From Chitinophaga caeni (lineage in GTDB: Bacteria > Bacteroidota > Bacteroidia > Chitinophagales > Chitinophagaceae): DNA of 64,000 nucleotides. The position numbers were made by a program, and so were the translations under genes. Numbering within the stretch: position 1 is the first letter of the stretch; each line of letters starts with the position of its first letter. Location: positions 3,543,001 to 3,607,000 of the forward strand of contig NZ_CP023777.1 in assembly GCF_002557795.1 (NCBI RefSeq), given 5' to 3'. Under the pieces are notes generated by a model that ran no database searches, had not been told where the DNA came from, and saw only the letters and a list, made by a program, of their open reading frames with translations. Below, one piece after another: positions 44,762-53,869 of this stretch.

Positions 44762-45193
44762 TTAACCATTATCAATTACGAGCCCTTCATGGGCAATTTC
44801 CAATGTTTCGATAGCTGATTCATTGGCATCTGATTTTAAATCCGGCGATTGCACCTTCACGGGCCAGGCGGATTTTACTTTCCAAACCACTACCGGTTCG
44901 TGGTTTTCATTGAGCAAGCTAATGGTAATATCGCGGCGTTGGATGGTATTTAGCTTAACGGTATTGAACCAATCATAATATTCATTATCCGAAGCGAATA
45001 CACCTCTTTTTAGCGTGATGTTCCCGAATTTTTGAAGACCCGGCATCTTGATTTTGCTATATTCCGGGCTGCTGCCTTCGCGGTATTCAATCACTTCGGT
45101 TTCTAGGCTAAGGCCGGAAACTTCGGTAAACCCGATTCTTGTACCACCCCATTCAACTAAAAAGTGGAACTTTGGTAATGGATAGTTTGCCAT
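44762..45193 (-). CDS. Main inner tube protein (Pvc1/Afp1-type, gp19 fold)
   Basis: 143 residues with the full gp19/phage tail tube pattern: YPLPKFHFLVEWGGTRIGFTEVSGL, EYREGSSPEYSKIKMPGL, ITLKRGVFASDNEYYDWF and VWKVKSAWPVKVQSPDLKSDANESAIETLEIAHEGL in segments. Length and order match Pvc1 and Afp1, the hexamers that stack into the inner tube through which cargo passes. It lies between the second sheath gene (30 bp) and the second tube gene (2 bp). Confidence 0.95.
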   Translation of the reverse strand: MANYPLPKFHFLVEWGGTRIGFTEVSGLSLETEVIEYREGSSPEYSKIKMPGLQKFGNITLKRGVFASDNEYYDWFNTVKLNTIQRRDITISLLNENHEPVVVWKVKSAWPVKVQSPDLKSDANESAIETLEIAHEGLVIDNG

Positions 45194-45223
45194 GTTATGA
45201 TGTTTTAATTAGTTAATAGTTAT

Positions 45224-47260
45224 TTACTGTTCCATCATTTTATGTGAAAAACGAAGGATGATGAATTCGGCTGGACGAACGACTGCCATACCGATTTCTA
45301 CGATCATTAGGCCGTTCAGGATATCATCGGCCGTCATGGTTTCATCCAGGCCGATGTTTACGAAGTAGGCATCTTCCGCCTTGGCGCCTTGTAGGGCCCC
45401 GGCACGCCATTGCAATGACAGGAAGTTCTCGATCATAACGCGTACTTTAGTCCATGTGGTGGCGTTATTAGGTTCGAAAACGAAAGGTTCCGACGCTTTC
45501 TTTACAGATTCTTCTACCATGATGAAAAAGCGCCTTACAGGTACATACCGCCATTCGTTATCGTTACCGGCTAAAGTCCTGGCGCCCCATATCAAGGTGC
45601 CTTTCCCGGTAAATGCACGGATCGCGTTGATCGATTTTCCCGTAGCGGTAACGTTGAGATCATCTTGTTCCCGGTTATCGATTTTCACCGCCGGGCCGAG
45701 TACCGAGGATAAGCTCACGTTTGCCGGCGCTTTCCAAACACCCCGGCTACGGTCAACCAGTGCACAAACCCCGGCTATGCTTCCCGATGTGGGGATTGTT
45801 CTCATGGTTTCCGTTACTTTATCTGAAACGCCTTTAAAGAAGGGGTGAATTGAAAATAGCAGGTTAGCGGCATTGCTTTCATGGAATAGCGCGGCATTTA
45901 ACAGGGCATCGAAGGAAGAAAGCAAGATGCCCAGTATATCCTTTTTTACATCAGCGATAATCTCCAAGCAGCCATCTTTACTGGCGGCATAATTTTTATT
46001 GCCCTGAGGAATGCTTCCATAACTAGTGCCGCCAAACCAATTTGGCGCCGCATCAAGCGGGGCGTACAAGGCATCAACTTCCGCTATCGTGCGGCCGCTT
46101 AATGTATTGTCGATCACCTTGGGATTTTTTTCGAGGCTCACCAGGGCGGTTAGCGCGGTCACCAGCTTGGGATCCGATTTTATCTTGGGAATTTCGAGCT
46201 TTACTGGTGAACTTGCGGGTAATGCCGTTTCAGCTATTGCAAAACTGCGCACCATGGTTCCGATGAGTTGCAGGTAGTCCGTCAATTTCGACTTGAAAGA
46301 AAGCGTGTTCCTTGCATCGCTTTCCAGTTCGGAAAGAAATGAGTTGATATAATTTGAACCACCGTAATACAAGCTGAGATCATTGTTCGCGATATCATTT
46401 TTAAAGGAAGTCTGAACATCTTCCCCAATATCTTTTATAATGGCGGTTGTTTCGGCAACCTGTGTATTCACTGCCCCTACGAGCGCCGTTTGATTGGCGT
46501 TTAAAGAAAATGCAGCGATATTGTTGATATCAGCATCGGCCTGGTCAATAAATTTCAATTGCCGAAAATTAACATTCACACCGTAAGAACTAATTATCCA
46601 TGGATAGTAGGCGGCGCCATAGCTCAAGAAATTTACGCCTACCTGGTCCCTGAAATTACTGATAGGTTTGTTCGTAACATCCTCCTTGAGGTTGCCCTGC
46701 ATGATATCCATCAATGTAAACCTATCTTTTAAGTCATTACATTGCGCCAGCGCGGCTTTTTGCAAATCGGCATAATTACTGAAATCAGGTAGATCACTTC
46801 CATCCTTCAATAATACCCCATCGGGAAAGGCAATCAGGGTTGGTTCATCAAACTTTCTCAATGCCTCGATCCCGGTTTTTAATATCCCCGCATCGATGGT
46901 GTCATCGTAACTTCCAACAGAAACGATGTAACAATCACCGCCGCCATTATCATAATATTGCCGGGCAATATCATACAAGAAAAATCTTTTATCGGGGTTT
47001 ACGGTCAATATCGTATTTGCTTGGGTAAGGTCAACTTTCACCGTGTAGCTCAACGTTGGATAAGCTCCCCCAAATAACTGGCTGAACTCAAGGAAAGAAG
47101 TAATCTTGGTAGGAATATTGGATAATGAATTTAAATTACTATCCTGCGCTTTTTCGGTATAACCAACGAATGCGGGCACGGCTGTAGCTACCGGCGCAAC
47201 AGACGGGGGGAACAAGGATAGTTCTTCAACGTATACTCCCGGGGTTTTTACAACAGGCAT
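45224..47260 (-). CDS. Contractile sheath protein with large insertion
   Basis: 678 residues. The N-terminus (KTPGVYVEELSLFPPSVAPV, AVPAFVGYTEKA) and the C-terminal domain (FTGKGTLIWGARTLAGNDNEWRYVPVRRFFIMVEESVKKASEPFVFEPNN, then AGALQGAKAEDAYFVNIG, in segments) are nearly the same as in the 474-residue sheath encoded just upstream. Relative to that protein it carries about 200 extra residues in the middle (~270-480), predicted to face outwards. In PVC and Afp, sheath variants of different size form the bulk sheath and the ring next to the baseplate. Which role this one plays cannot be decided here. Confidence 0.93.
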   Translation of the reverse strand: MPVVKTPGVYVEELSLFPPSVAPVATAVPAFVGYTEKAQDSNLNSLSNIPTKITSFLEFSQLFGGAYPTLSYTVKVDLTQANTILTVNPDKRFFLYDIARQYYDNGGGDCYIVSVGSYDDTIDAGILKTGIEALRKFDEPTLIAFPDGVLLKDGSDLPDFSNYADLQKAALAQCNDLKDRFTLMDIMQGNLKEDVTNKPISNFRDQVGVNFLSYGAAYYPWIISSYGVNVNFRQLKFIDQADADINNIAAFSLNANQTALVGAVNTQVAETTAIIKDIGEDVQTSFKNDIANNDLSLYYGGSNYINSFLSELESDARNTLSFKSKLTDYLQLIGTMVRSFAIAETALPASSPVKLEIPKIKSDPKLVTALTALVSLEKNPKVIDNTLSGRTIAEVDALYAPLDAAPNWFGGTSYGSIPQGNKNYAASKDGCLEIIADVKKDILGILLSSFDALLNAALFHESNAANLLFSIHPFFKGVSDKVTETMRTIPTSGSIAGVCALVDRSRGVWKAPANVSLSSVLGPAVKIDNREQDDLNVTATGKSINAIRAFTGKGTLIWGARTLAGNDNEWRYVPVRRFFIMVEESVKKASEPFVFEPNNATTWTKVRVMIENFLSLQWRAGALQGAKAEDAYFVNIGLDETMTADDILNGLMIVEIGMAVVRPAEFIILRFSHKMMEQ

Positions 47261-47286
47261 ACAATTACTTTTATTGGGGTGAAGAA

Positions 47287-48711
47287 TTATGCAGATTCAA
47301 GCATCTTGTGCGAGAAACGCAAAATGATAAATTCGGCAGGTCTAACTGCGGCCATACCTATTTCCACGATCATCCTTCCTTCGAATATATCCAGGGCAGT
47401 CATCGTTTCACCTAAACCTACATGGACGAAGAAAGCATCGTCGGCCTTGGCGCCCATTAATGCCCCGGCCCTCCATTGCAGTGTTAGGAAGTTCTCTATC
47501 ATGCCTTTTACCTTGGCCCAGGTATTCGCATCGTTAGGCTCGAAAACAAATGGTTCCGAAGCCTTTTTTACAGATTCTTCAACCATGTTGTAGAACCTTC
47601 TTACGGAGATATAGCGCCATTCATTATCGTTTCCGGCAAGCGTTCTAGCTCCCCATACGATAATGCCTTTACCGGCGAAAGTTCTTATGGCATTGACAGA
47701 TTTCCCCGTACCTGTAACGTTCATATCTTTCTGATCTTCATCATCGATCCTGACCATCGGTTCTTTAATCAAGGAAAGGCTTACGTTAGCAGGCGCTTTC
47801 CATACGCCCCTGGTGCTATCCACCTGGCAGTAAACCCCCGCGATGGCGCTACTGGGTGGTAAGATGATTTGTATCTTGGAAAGAGATTTTTTGATATCAA
47901 AATATAATTTGCTATTGGCGTGGTATAATGACTTGGTCAAGTCAACTCCCGGCGTCGTTTCATCCAAGCGCAACATGGTACCGGCAGCAATGCCGAATCC
48001 TGTTACGGCATGTGTGGCTTCATTGATATAAGGCAGGAGGTTAGTTCTCAGGTAAGGATAATATGCCGCGCCGTAGCTAAGGAAATTATTTCCTACCCCG
48101 GTTCTGAATGTGCTGGCCTGGCTGGCAAACGTATCATTACCGTTGGGAGCTAATACATCGATCAATACAACGCGATCCATCAATTCCCCGCACTGTTTCA
48201 ATGCATCTTGAAATAAGGTATGAAAATCTCCGGAATCAAGCACCAGGGCATCGGGAAATATGAGGATAGTGGGTTCGTCTTCTTTTTTGACGGCCGCCAA
48301 GCCATTTGAAAGCTGCGTGTATTTCTGGGCAGAATTACCAGCGATATTCGTGTATTTAGCTATGCAATTTATATAGCATGGACCACCGCCATTAGCAAAA
48401 TAAACTTGCAAGCTATAATACATCCTGAAGCTAAGTGCAGGTACCGTTACATCGCTACCCAATGCACTTTGGCCATCACTATTCACGATGTTAAGTGTCA
48501 TCGTAGTGGCTTGCGGCATCCCGAATATTTCTTCATATTCTTTCAGCGATTTAATCCTGGTGGGTTTATTTACCAGGCTAAGCCCATTATAAGTATCATT
48601 CTCAGTATAACCGATAAAAGCAGGGATCGCCGTTTCAACTTGGGCCACCGAAGGCGGCAGTTTCGAGATTTCCTCCACGTATACTCCTGGAGTTTTATAG
48701 CTTGTAGCCAT
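47287..48711 (-). CDS. Contractile sheath protein (Pvc2-4/Afp2-4-type)
   Basis: 474 residues. The start is YKTPGVYVEEISKLPPSVAQ and the next conserved element is AIPAFIGYTEND; the C-terminal sheath domain carries GKGIIVWGARTLAGNDNEWRYISVRRFYNM and ends PAEFIILRFSHKMLES. These are the most conserved parts of contractile-tail sheaths, supplying the donor strands that link subunits. No inserted domain is present, so it is the likely main sheath subunit. It lies 19 bp after the unknown 399-residue gene and 26 bp before the second sheath gene. Confidence 0.95.
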   Translation of the reverse strand: MATSYKTPGVYVEEISKLPPSVAQVETAIPAFIGYTENDTYNGLSLVNKPTRIKSLKEYEEIFGMPQATTMTLNIVNSDGQSALGSDVTVPALSFRMYYSLQVYFANGGGPCYINCIAKYTNIAGNSAQKYTQLSNGLAAVKKEDEPTILIFPDALVLDSGDFHTLFQDALKQCGELMDRVVLIDVLAPNGNDTFASQASTFRTGVGNNFLSYGAAYYPYLRTNLLPYINEATHAVTGFGIAAGTMLRLDETTPGVDLTKSLYHANSKLYFDIKKSLSKIQIILPPSSAIAGVYCQVDSTRGVWKAPANVSLSLIKEPMVRIDDEDQKDMNVTGTGKSVNAIRTFAGKGIIVWGARTLAGNDNEWRYISVRRFYNMVEESVKKASEPFVFEPNDANTWAKVKGMIENFLTLQWRAGALMGAKADDAFFVHVGLGETMTALDIFEGRMIVEIGMAAVRPAEFIILRFSHKMLESA

Positions 48712-48730
48712 AATTGGAAAAGTTTATTGG

Positions 48731-49930
48731 TTAATTGATATATATTTCAGAAACAATATTGTATTGTTGCTCATTACCTGCGGGGTGCTCTGTCTTAACC
48801 ATCCGGATATTCGGATTGGGCATATCGTCTACATTGACATTATCCTTGTTTTTGACAGTTACCGCGATCACGCCTTTAGCGGTGAAAGGGTGCGGCCCGC
48901 TTTCAGGTTTGTTGGTAAATGATTCGCCTAAATATCTCCATTGACTATACCTGTTCTTAAATCTTATTTCGAAGACGGGCGATCTCAACGATCCGTCGGC
49001 CCCGATTAATGAATAATCATCCGCGTTACTCCTGGCGGTGAAATCAATTATCCCTGACGGCAGTTCGGTTCCAGATAGGTTATAAAACGTTTGTTTGAAG
49101 TTATATGGAATCGCGGGGTCATCAATCTCCAGTTCGTAAACATCTGCCGGGAAATTTTGCAGTTCAATTAAAACGGTATCTGCTGCATTTTCTTGAATTA
49201 TTTTGAAATTAGGTTGCAGCGTAATGCCTGCCCTGTTTTTCAATGTCACCGTGGGGTTCAAGCCGTTCTCTCCCGAAGCAATCCTGGCGAGGCGGGCTTT
49301 CCAAGGCAACAGGTCTTGACGGTTAAGATATTGCAGCGGTTTTCCTGATATCAGCGGATCATTGATCCAATCGGTACCCGGCGGTGCTTGATTGGAAGTG
49401 AATTTTTTAGCTAGGAACAATTTTGCCGGGGTATCCGCATCCGCTACGATGTCACCGGAGGCGTAAAGTTCCCCGGCATTATATTTTTTTGCGTATTGAC
49501 ATAAATGCGGGAATGTTTTAGGGGCATGTTGTGTCAAATTCTGCATAAAATATAGTTGCTGACCCGGGTACACTAATGGTAAAGCAGTATAATTATTAAA
49601 ATAAGGATCAACTACGTTATAAGTAAATGTAAATTGATCAGCATCTTCTACTTGTATAGCCGGTATTATCTTTCCCACTACTTCAGTTGCCTGGATACCG
49701 ATGAGAAAACCGAAAGGAGCTTGTTTAAATACGCATTTGTACTTGGCTAATAATTTTGAGCATGCAGCCGTGGGGGCGATCCTTATGAACTTGGCAATAT
49801 CGTAGCCCCTTAACATGAATCCTTTTTCAGTATCACTCATGAGGTCGTACAAATCCGTTCCCCTATCCAAGAAATAATGGTGCAGTATCCTTACTTCCAA
49901 TAACGTGTGATATGTGATAGTAAATGCCAT
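48731..49930 (-). CDS. Unrecognised eCIS operon protein between cap and sheath genes
   Basis: 399 residues from the ATG at 49930 (MAFTITYHTLLEVRILHHYF). A longer frame reaching 50008 would overlap the upstream cap gene and uses a weaker start. The protein is beta-rich with no signal peptide. Towards the C-terminus there are runs like VLIELQNFPADVYELEID and FEIRFKNRYSQWRYLGES, which look like beta-sandwich strands. I recognise no family. It starts 7 bp after the DUF4255/Pvc16 gene and precedes the sheath, so it is probably a structural or assembly component of the distal end; this is inferred from position only. Confidence 0.75.
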   Translation of the reverse strand: MAFTITYHTLLEVRILHHYFLDRGTDLYDLMSDTEKGFMLRGYDIAKFIRIAPTAACSKLLAKYKCVFKQAPFGFLIGIQATEVVGKIIPAIQVEDADQFTFTYNVVDPYFNNYTALPLVYPGQQLYFMQNLTQHAPKTFPHLCQYAKKYNAGELYASGDIVADADTPAKLFLAKKFTSNQAPPGTDWINDPLISGKPLQYLNRQDLLPWKARLARIASGENGLNPTVTLKNRAGITLQPNFKIIQENAADTVLIELQNFPADVYELEIDDPAIPYNFKQTFYNLSGTELPSGIIDFTARSNADDYSLIGADGSLRSPVFEIRFKNRYSQWRYLGESFTNKPESGPHPFTAKGVIAVTVKNKDNVNVDDMPNPNIRMVKTEHPAGNEQQYNIVSEIYIN

Positions 49931-49937
49931 TCGAAAC

Positions 49938-50531
49938 TTATTTGAGGATGGATGAATTTTCCATGCTGATGGTTTTGATAATGCCCCTGGTTTCATCAAT
50001 GCTTTCACGTTTCATTTCGACCATCCGGAGTTTATACATAACGAAAGGCCTTTGCTTTCCGCCCAAGGTGCTCCAGATGTAATTCACTTGCTCGAAAGAA
50101 GGGGAATATAAATCCATCACGAGATGGAAGCTATCCATATCTTTAACCTGCGTGATACTATTTTTATGTGTAAATGTATTTTTTGCTTGAAAAAAGCGGA
50201 TGGTCCGCGATAACATCAGTAACGCGTTGCTATACGATTTAAAGCATGCGCTGAACAACAGGAATAAATTGAGATATACAGGTGGATTTTTGTAAATGGT
50301 ATGTTCAACATCTGTTTGATAGTTGGGGATATTCTTTAGCGTGGCATCCTCGTTGATATTTACCAAGGTGATTACCAAATTATTTAGGTTCAAGAGTTCT
50401 CCCTCTTCTATCGCGGCTAAGTTTTCAGCTTTGATATAAGGTTTCACAACACCTGGGAGATCGCTGGCTGGGAATCCATCCGTATAAACCGTAAGTTGTT
50501 CTTTTAAAAATTCAATGGACTTAAAAATCAT
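49938..50531 (-). CDS. DUF4255-family tail terminator/cap protein (Pvc16/Afp16-type)
   Basis: 197 residues. The DUF4255 (Pvc16 N-terminal) features are present: FKSIEFLKEQLTVYTD at the start, NNLVITLVNINEDATLKN, then PPVYLNLFLLFSACFKSYSNALLMLSRTIRFFQ in segments and a final SFEQVNYIWSTLGGKQRPFVMYKLRMVEM. Pvc16/Afp16 cap the tube and stop its growth at the length set by the tape measure. In many Bacteroidota eCIS operons this gene is near the front, as here. Length is normal. Confidence 0.92.
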   Translation of the reverse strand: MIFKSIEFLKEQLTVYTDGFPASDLPGVVKPYIKAENLAAIEEGELLNLNNLVITLVNINEDATLKNIPNYQTDVEHTIYKNPPVYLNLFLLFSACFKSYSNALLMLSRTIRFFQAKNTFTHKNSITQVKDMDSFHLVMDLYSPSFEQVNYIWSTLGGKQRPFVMYKLRMVEMKRESIDETRGIIKTISMENSSILK

Positions 50532-50560
50532 GAATAAATTTTTGGGGGTAATGCAGAGAA

Positions 50561-50743
50561 TTATGGATACTGTAACTTCTTGACTTCCTCGATCAGTTGA
50601 TTCAGCTTGGTGCTTTGTTGTTCTCTCATATCGTCTAATACGCGGGCTTGGTAATATTGAATATAAGTGTCAATATTGGTTTTCCAATCCAGCCCGGTAG
50701 CCAATAAAAAATCATGCTGGTAACTGTTAAAGTTATTCGCCAT
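50561..50743 (-). CDS. Small helical protein heading the eCIS operon
   Basis: 60 residues, starting MANNFNSYQHDFLLATGLDW, with a predicted amphipathic helix (ARVLDDMREQQSTKLNQLIEEVKKL) filling the C-terminal half. No family recognised. It starts at ATG 50743 and ends 29 bp before the Pvc16-type gene in the same direction. It is a plausible real gene because of operon position and normal codon composition. It could be a small assembly or regulatory protein. Confidence 0.6.
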   Translation of the reverse strand: MANNFNSYQHDFLLATGLDWKTNIDTYIQYYQARVLDDMREQQSTKLNQLIEEVKKLQYP

Positions 50744-51309
50744 TGGATTTATTTTGGGGTCAATGCAATAAGGCTCGCTCCTGTAATTAAACAGGAACCA
50801 TCACAATAAAATAATTGAATAAAACAATAGTCAGTACAGGTACTTCAATAATCAATCCTTGCTAATATTTGATTAGCCATTTTTTGGGGTGCATTAATAT
50901 GGTTTTTAATTAATCTTAATCAATCCTTAATACAGTACTATTGTTTCAGATAATCCCTTTATAAATATTTCCTTGCAGCTCTCGGGGCAATTCGGGATTA
51001 TAAAAGGAAGAACTTACTATTAGGAGAATTGGGGTTTTCCAAATGGGGTTCTTCTGTTGATAACAAAGTTATAGAAAAAGATTTTTATTAAACCAAGTTT
51101 TTTTCACATATTTTTTATGATAACATGAAACCCTTATGTTTTTGTTCCTTTAACTAGTTTTGTCAATAATTGATTCTAATAATGAATTGCAAATCCTTAC
51201 TATTTATTTTTTATTTCACTGTAAGGGTTTTCAAAATTTATTTTACAAGTTAATTCAAGGAAAGATGTAAAGTATTAGCACTTATCTTACCACTTACACT
51301 GGATGGATT
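50744..51309. other. Upstream region of the eCIS operon
   Basis: 566 bases of AT-rich DNA with no gene; it must contain the eCIS promoter. On the minus strand a TAACTTTG box (51064-51071) fits the Bacteroidota -7 element, but the nearest TTG (51094-51096) is 22 rather than 19 bases away, so this is a weak candidate implying a ~300-base leader. A small 6-bp hairpin (50779-50784 with 50791-50796) lies 36 bp before the first start codon. Confidence 0.45.
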
Positions 51310-51340
51310 AAAAATATGGCCCGGTAGATTCCCGGGCCAT
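51310..51340 (-). terminator. Rho-independent terminator after the MG2-like gene
   Basis: On the minus strand a perfect 9-bp stem (51332-51340 with 51316-51324, ATGGCCCGG and its complement) closes a 7-base loop and is followed by ATTTTTAA. This separates the surface-protein gene upstream from the eCIS operon, so the latter needs its own promoter. Confidence 0.8.
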
Positions 51341-51378
51341 TATCGAAGTATCCGCTGAATGATACTGGAATATAGCCA

Positions 51379-53817
51379 TCATTGAATCTTGAACCGTGCA
51401 GTACTAATACCTAATTTTCCATCATCGGATGTACCTTCTACCACTACAAGATATTCCCCTGCTACATCGCAGGTATAAAACTCCAGTTGGCCCTTTCCCG
51501 ATGCGTCTGTTTTAACACGCGGTTGCCAGTACAATAAATTCCGGTAATCCGGCAAGCGTTTATTATTTTGAGTACTATAATCTGGCGAATAAAATTTCTT
51601 CGGGTATTGTATGCCGTTATAGTCCATGATTGTAACATAATTGTCCAAAGGGAATCCTGCCAGGTCTCCCTTGTATGTTTGCAGGTAAACCACGCCCATC
51701 GATACGGAAGTATTGTAGAAATAGGGTCTTGCCATTACCGTTCCTTTCCTTAATTTTAGCGGATCGAAGGCGAAGAATTTCTTGTTGTTTTTAATCGGTA
51801 CACCATCAATCAATACCAAGGGGTCTGTATTGAAAAATCCGGGTGAGGCCTTAGCATTGTTGAGCGCTAATAGGTGAAGCGTATCCCTCCAATTTCGTAC
51901 CATAACGGTTCTCACATATTCCCTAAACACTTCTTCCATGGTCGTGAACCTCGTGTAGTCGTCCAAGTTAAACTGCTCATCAGCATTTCCGAAAAAGGGT
52001 AAACTGTCAAGCGCTTCTTTGGGTACCTCCACGCGAGCTAGGCTGTCGGAGAAATATGTATGTACGATTTGCAATTGCCGGTGTCTTTGTTTAAGCGCCG
52101 CTAAAGTTGCTTTATCAATGGAGAGTTTATTACCAAGGCTTGTATTTCCACCTTTTCTATGCACGTAAAAAGGGCTGTTAATATTAATTACGGCATCTGC
52201 CCGGCCATCTGCCGGTTGAACCACGATTTCTCCATCACCATAATACCCGGGCAGTTCCACTGCAATATTACCGTTGCGGTCGCTCCGGGTAACATAAAAG
52301 CGGGGTATTTTTCCCGGCACGGATATATAAATATCTTCATCGCGTATGGGTTTCCCGCTTGATTTTAGCGTGACTTGCCCGGTTAGAATATGACCATTTA
52401 ATTCCGGCGGGTATATGAATTTTTTATCACTTCTCCCCTGCGTCTCGAATACTTGTGCCCAGTCAATGCTATTTTTCCCGGCAACGAGTAAAAGGTCATT
52501 GGCCTGCTCCATACTACCGGGTTGCCCGCTAAAGTAATACCTGGGATCTTGTTGGCTGCCCACCAGGTGCGATGTAAACAGGTAATAAGTTTCAATATCG
52601 TAAGGGTCGACACCGGTTAAGGAATCCAGCCTGTAGACTTTAACCGAGAGGTCGGCAGCGATGCCTTTACTCAAATTGTCGCTGGTGCCTAATGCGAGGT
52701 CTACTTTTTCTCTTTTGCCATATACGGCTTTAGCCGTTTTAGTATCGATGTTTAACTTGTTACCGGGCGGTTTGAAAAATAAGCGCTCTCCCACTACCTT
52801 GTAATGCTCATCCAGCACTGTTATTTCGTTAACACCGTCATACATCCAGCTGAAAGAGATATAGAAAAACGAGGAATCGCCGGTGGCGTTGCTCCTGGCC
52901 AGGTGTTTGATTTTCCCGTCGCGGTGAATAACAGCGTAGTAATATTTACTTTTAACGTTTTCATTGCCTGCAACTTTTATTTCTAATACATCATTGGTCT
53001 TGGTCGTGCCGGTATAAACGAGGGTGCCCTTTTCTTGAACTCCCGGGAATTTGAACAAAGTATCTTTGCCCCGGTATGTAACAAGTGCGCTATATTCTTG
53101 ATCCTTCTGCGGGCTAAATGTAAAGGAACCTATTCCCCTATCGCCTGCTTTGAACCGTAATAGCTCTTCTCCTTCCTTACCTAGTAAAACCGCCTGCGCG
53201 GGCAGACCTTTTCCATATTGATCGTTGAAAGAAAAAGCTACGGTGGTCTGCAATCCATCTACAAGTTTATTTCCTACCGCAACGAACTTCATGCTTGTTA
53301 ATTGCCTCGTAACATCATCTACAACGGGCAAAGGTTCAAAAGTATTGATGATTGCAACCGGCTTGCGAAAGAATGCTTTTTCTCCGAAATTTTGCATCCA
53401 TCTAGTATAAGCGCAGATCGTGTAATGACCGCTTGGAATATCCAATGGTAACAATAAACTGCCTTCTCCCTTACCTTTATCAATCCCAATTTTCCCCTGT
53501 GCAACCGGCGCGTTGTTGCCATCCAGTATCTCAACGTATGCTACCTTGCTCATATCGGGCAATCCCTTGAAAGCCATAATAGTACAGTATAGTTTTAACC
53601 AGGCGGTTTCCCCGGCAAGGTAAGTATCCTTATCTGTTTGGACGTATAGTTGCTGTTGATAATTGGACCTATTATAATGATCTAGTTGCTCGTGTATATA
53701 AGCGAGATCCCTGTTACTTTTATCAAGTAATTGTGGATCGGGAGCTTGTGCCCCGGATATATATGGAATGATGACTATTGTTAAAATGACTGTAATCTTA
53801 AATAGGTAAACTCTCAT
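51379..53817 (-). CDS. MG2-domain surface protein (alpha-2-macroglobulin-like N-terminal region)
   Basis: 812 residues with an N-terminal signal (ITVILTIVIIPYISGAQ). The first domains contain QLYVQTDKDTYLAGETAWLKLYC and LDIPSGHYTICAYTRWMQNFGE, which are MG2 macroglobulin strands. A carboxypeptidase-regulatory-like domain follows (GHILTGQVTLKSSGKPI). A TonB-plug-like segment (PLVLIDGVPIKNNKKF) and a final beta-sandwich ending in VVVEGTSDDGKLGISTARFKI complete it. Such 800-900-residue proteins are frequent near TonB receptors in Bacteroidota; their biochemical role is not established. No thioester (CxEQ) motif is present. It ends at a clear terminator and follows the DUF4249 gene by 52 bp. Confidence 0.75.
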   Translation of the reverse strand: MRVYLFKITVILTIVIIPYISGAQAPDPQLLDKSNRDLAYIHEQLDHYNRSNYQQQLYVQTDKDTYLAGETAWLKLYCTIMAFKGLPDMSKVAYVEILDGNNAPVAQGKIGIDKGKGEGSLLLPLDIPSGHYTICAYTRWMQNFGEKAFFRKPVAIINTFEPLPVVDDVTRQLTSMKFVAVGNKLVDGLQTTVAFSFNDQYGKGLPAQAVLLGKEGEELLRFKAGDRGIGSFTFSPQKDQEYSALVTYRGKDTLFKFPGVQEKGTLVYTGTTKTNDVLEIKVAGNENVKSKYYYAVIHRDGKIKHLARSNATGDSSFFYISFSWMYDGVNEITVLDEHYKVVGERLFFKPPGNKLNIDTKTAKAVYGKREKVDLALGTSDNLSKGIAADLSVKVYRLDSLTGVDPYDIETYYLFTSHLVGSQQDPRYYFSGQPGSMEQANDLLLVAGKNSIDWAQVFETQGRSDKKFIYPPELNGHILTGQVTLKSSGKPIRDEDIYISVPGKIPRFYVTRSDRNGNIAVELPGYYGDGEIVVQPADGRADAVININSPFYVHRKGGNTSLGNKLSIDKATLAALKQRHRQLQIVHTYFSDSLARVEVPKEALDSLPFFGNADEQFNLDDYTRFTTMEEVFREYVRTVMVRNWRDTLHLLALNNAKASPGFFNTDPLVLIDGVPIKNNKKFFAFDPLKLRKGTVMARPYFYNTSVSMGVVYLQTYKGDLAGFPLDNYVTIMDYNGIQYPKKFYSPDYSTQNNKRLPDYRNLLYWQPRVKTDASGKGQLEFYTCDVAGEYLVVVEGTSDDGKLGISTARFKIQ

Positions 53818-53869
53818 AGTATTCGCTTCAGGTTAGTATATACAGAATGATGTATGCATTCCTTTTTTA

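Larger units (their letters stand above)
27156..50743 (-). other. Extracellular contractile injection system (eCIS) operon
   Basis: Eighteen genes in one direction with gaps of 2-32 bp or overlaps of 4-11 bp, in the order: small protein, Pvc16-type cap, unknown, sheath, sheath, tube, tube, DUF5908, LysM adaptor, VgrG-like spike, PAAR, gp25, baseplate J, second baseplate protein, PKD protein, tape measure, zinc ribbon, AAA+ ATPase. The ATPase, the DUF4255-type cap and the CIS tape measure, with no TssJLM/ClpV or phage head genes, mark an eCIS rather than a type VI system or prophage. The particle would be assembled in the cytoplasm and released or displayed. Confidence 0.93.

Noticed and set aside
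49931..50008. Upstream extension of the 399-residue gene to 50008
   Set aside because: It would overlap the cap gene by 71 bp; the ATG at 49930 follows the cap stop by 7 bp, as elsewhere in the operon.
27156..50743. Prophage or type VI secretion interpretation
   Set aside because: No capsid, portal, terminase or lysis genes and no TssJLM/ClpV membrane complex; DUF4255, CIS tape measure and the AAA+ ATPase point to eCIS.
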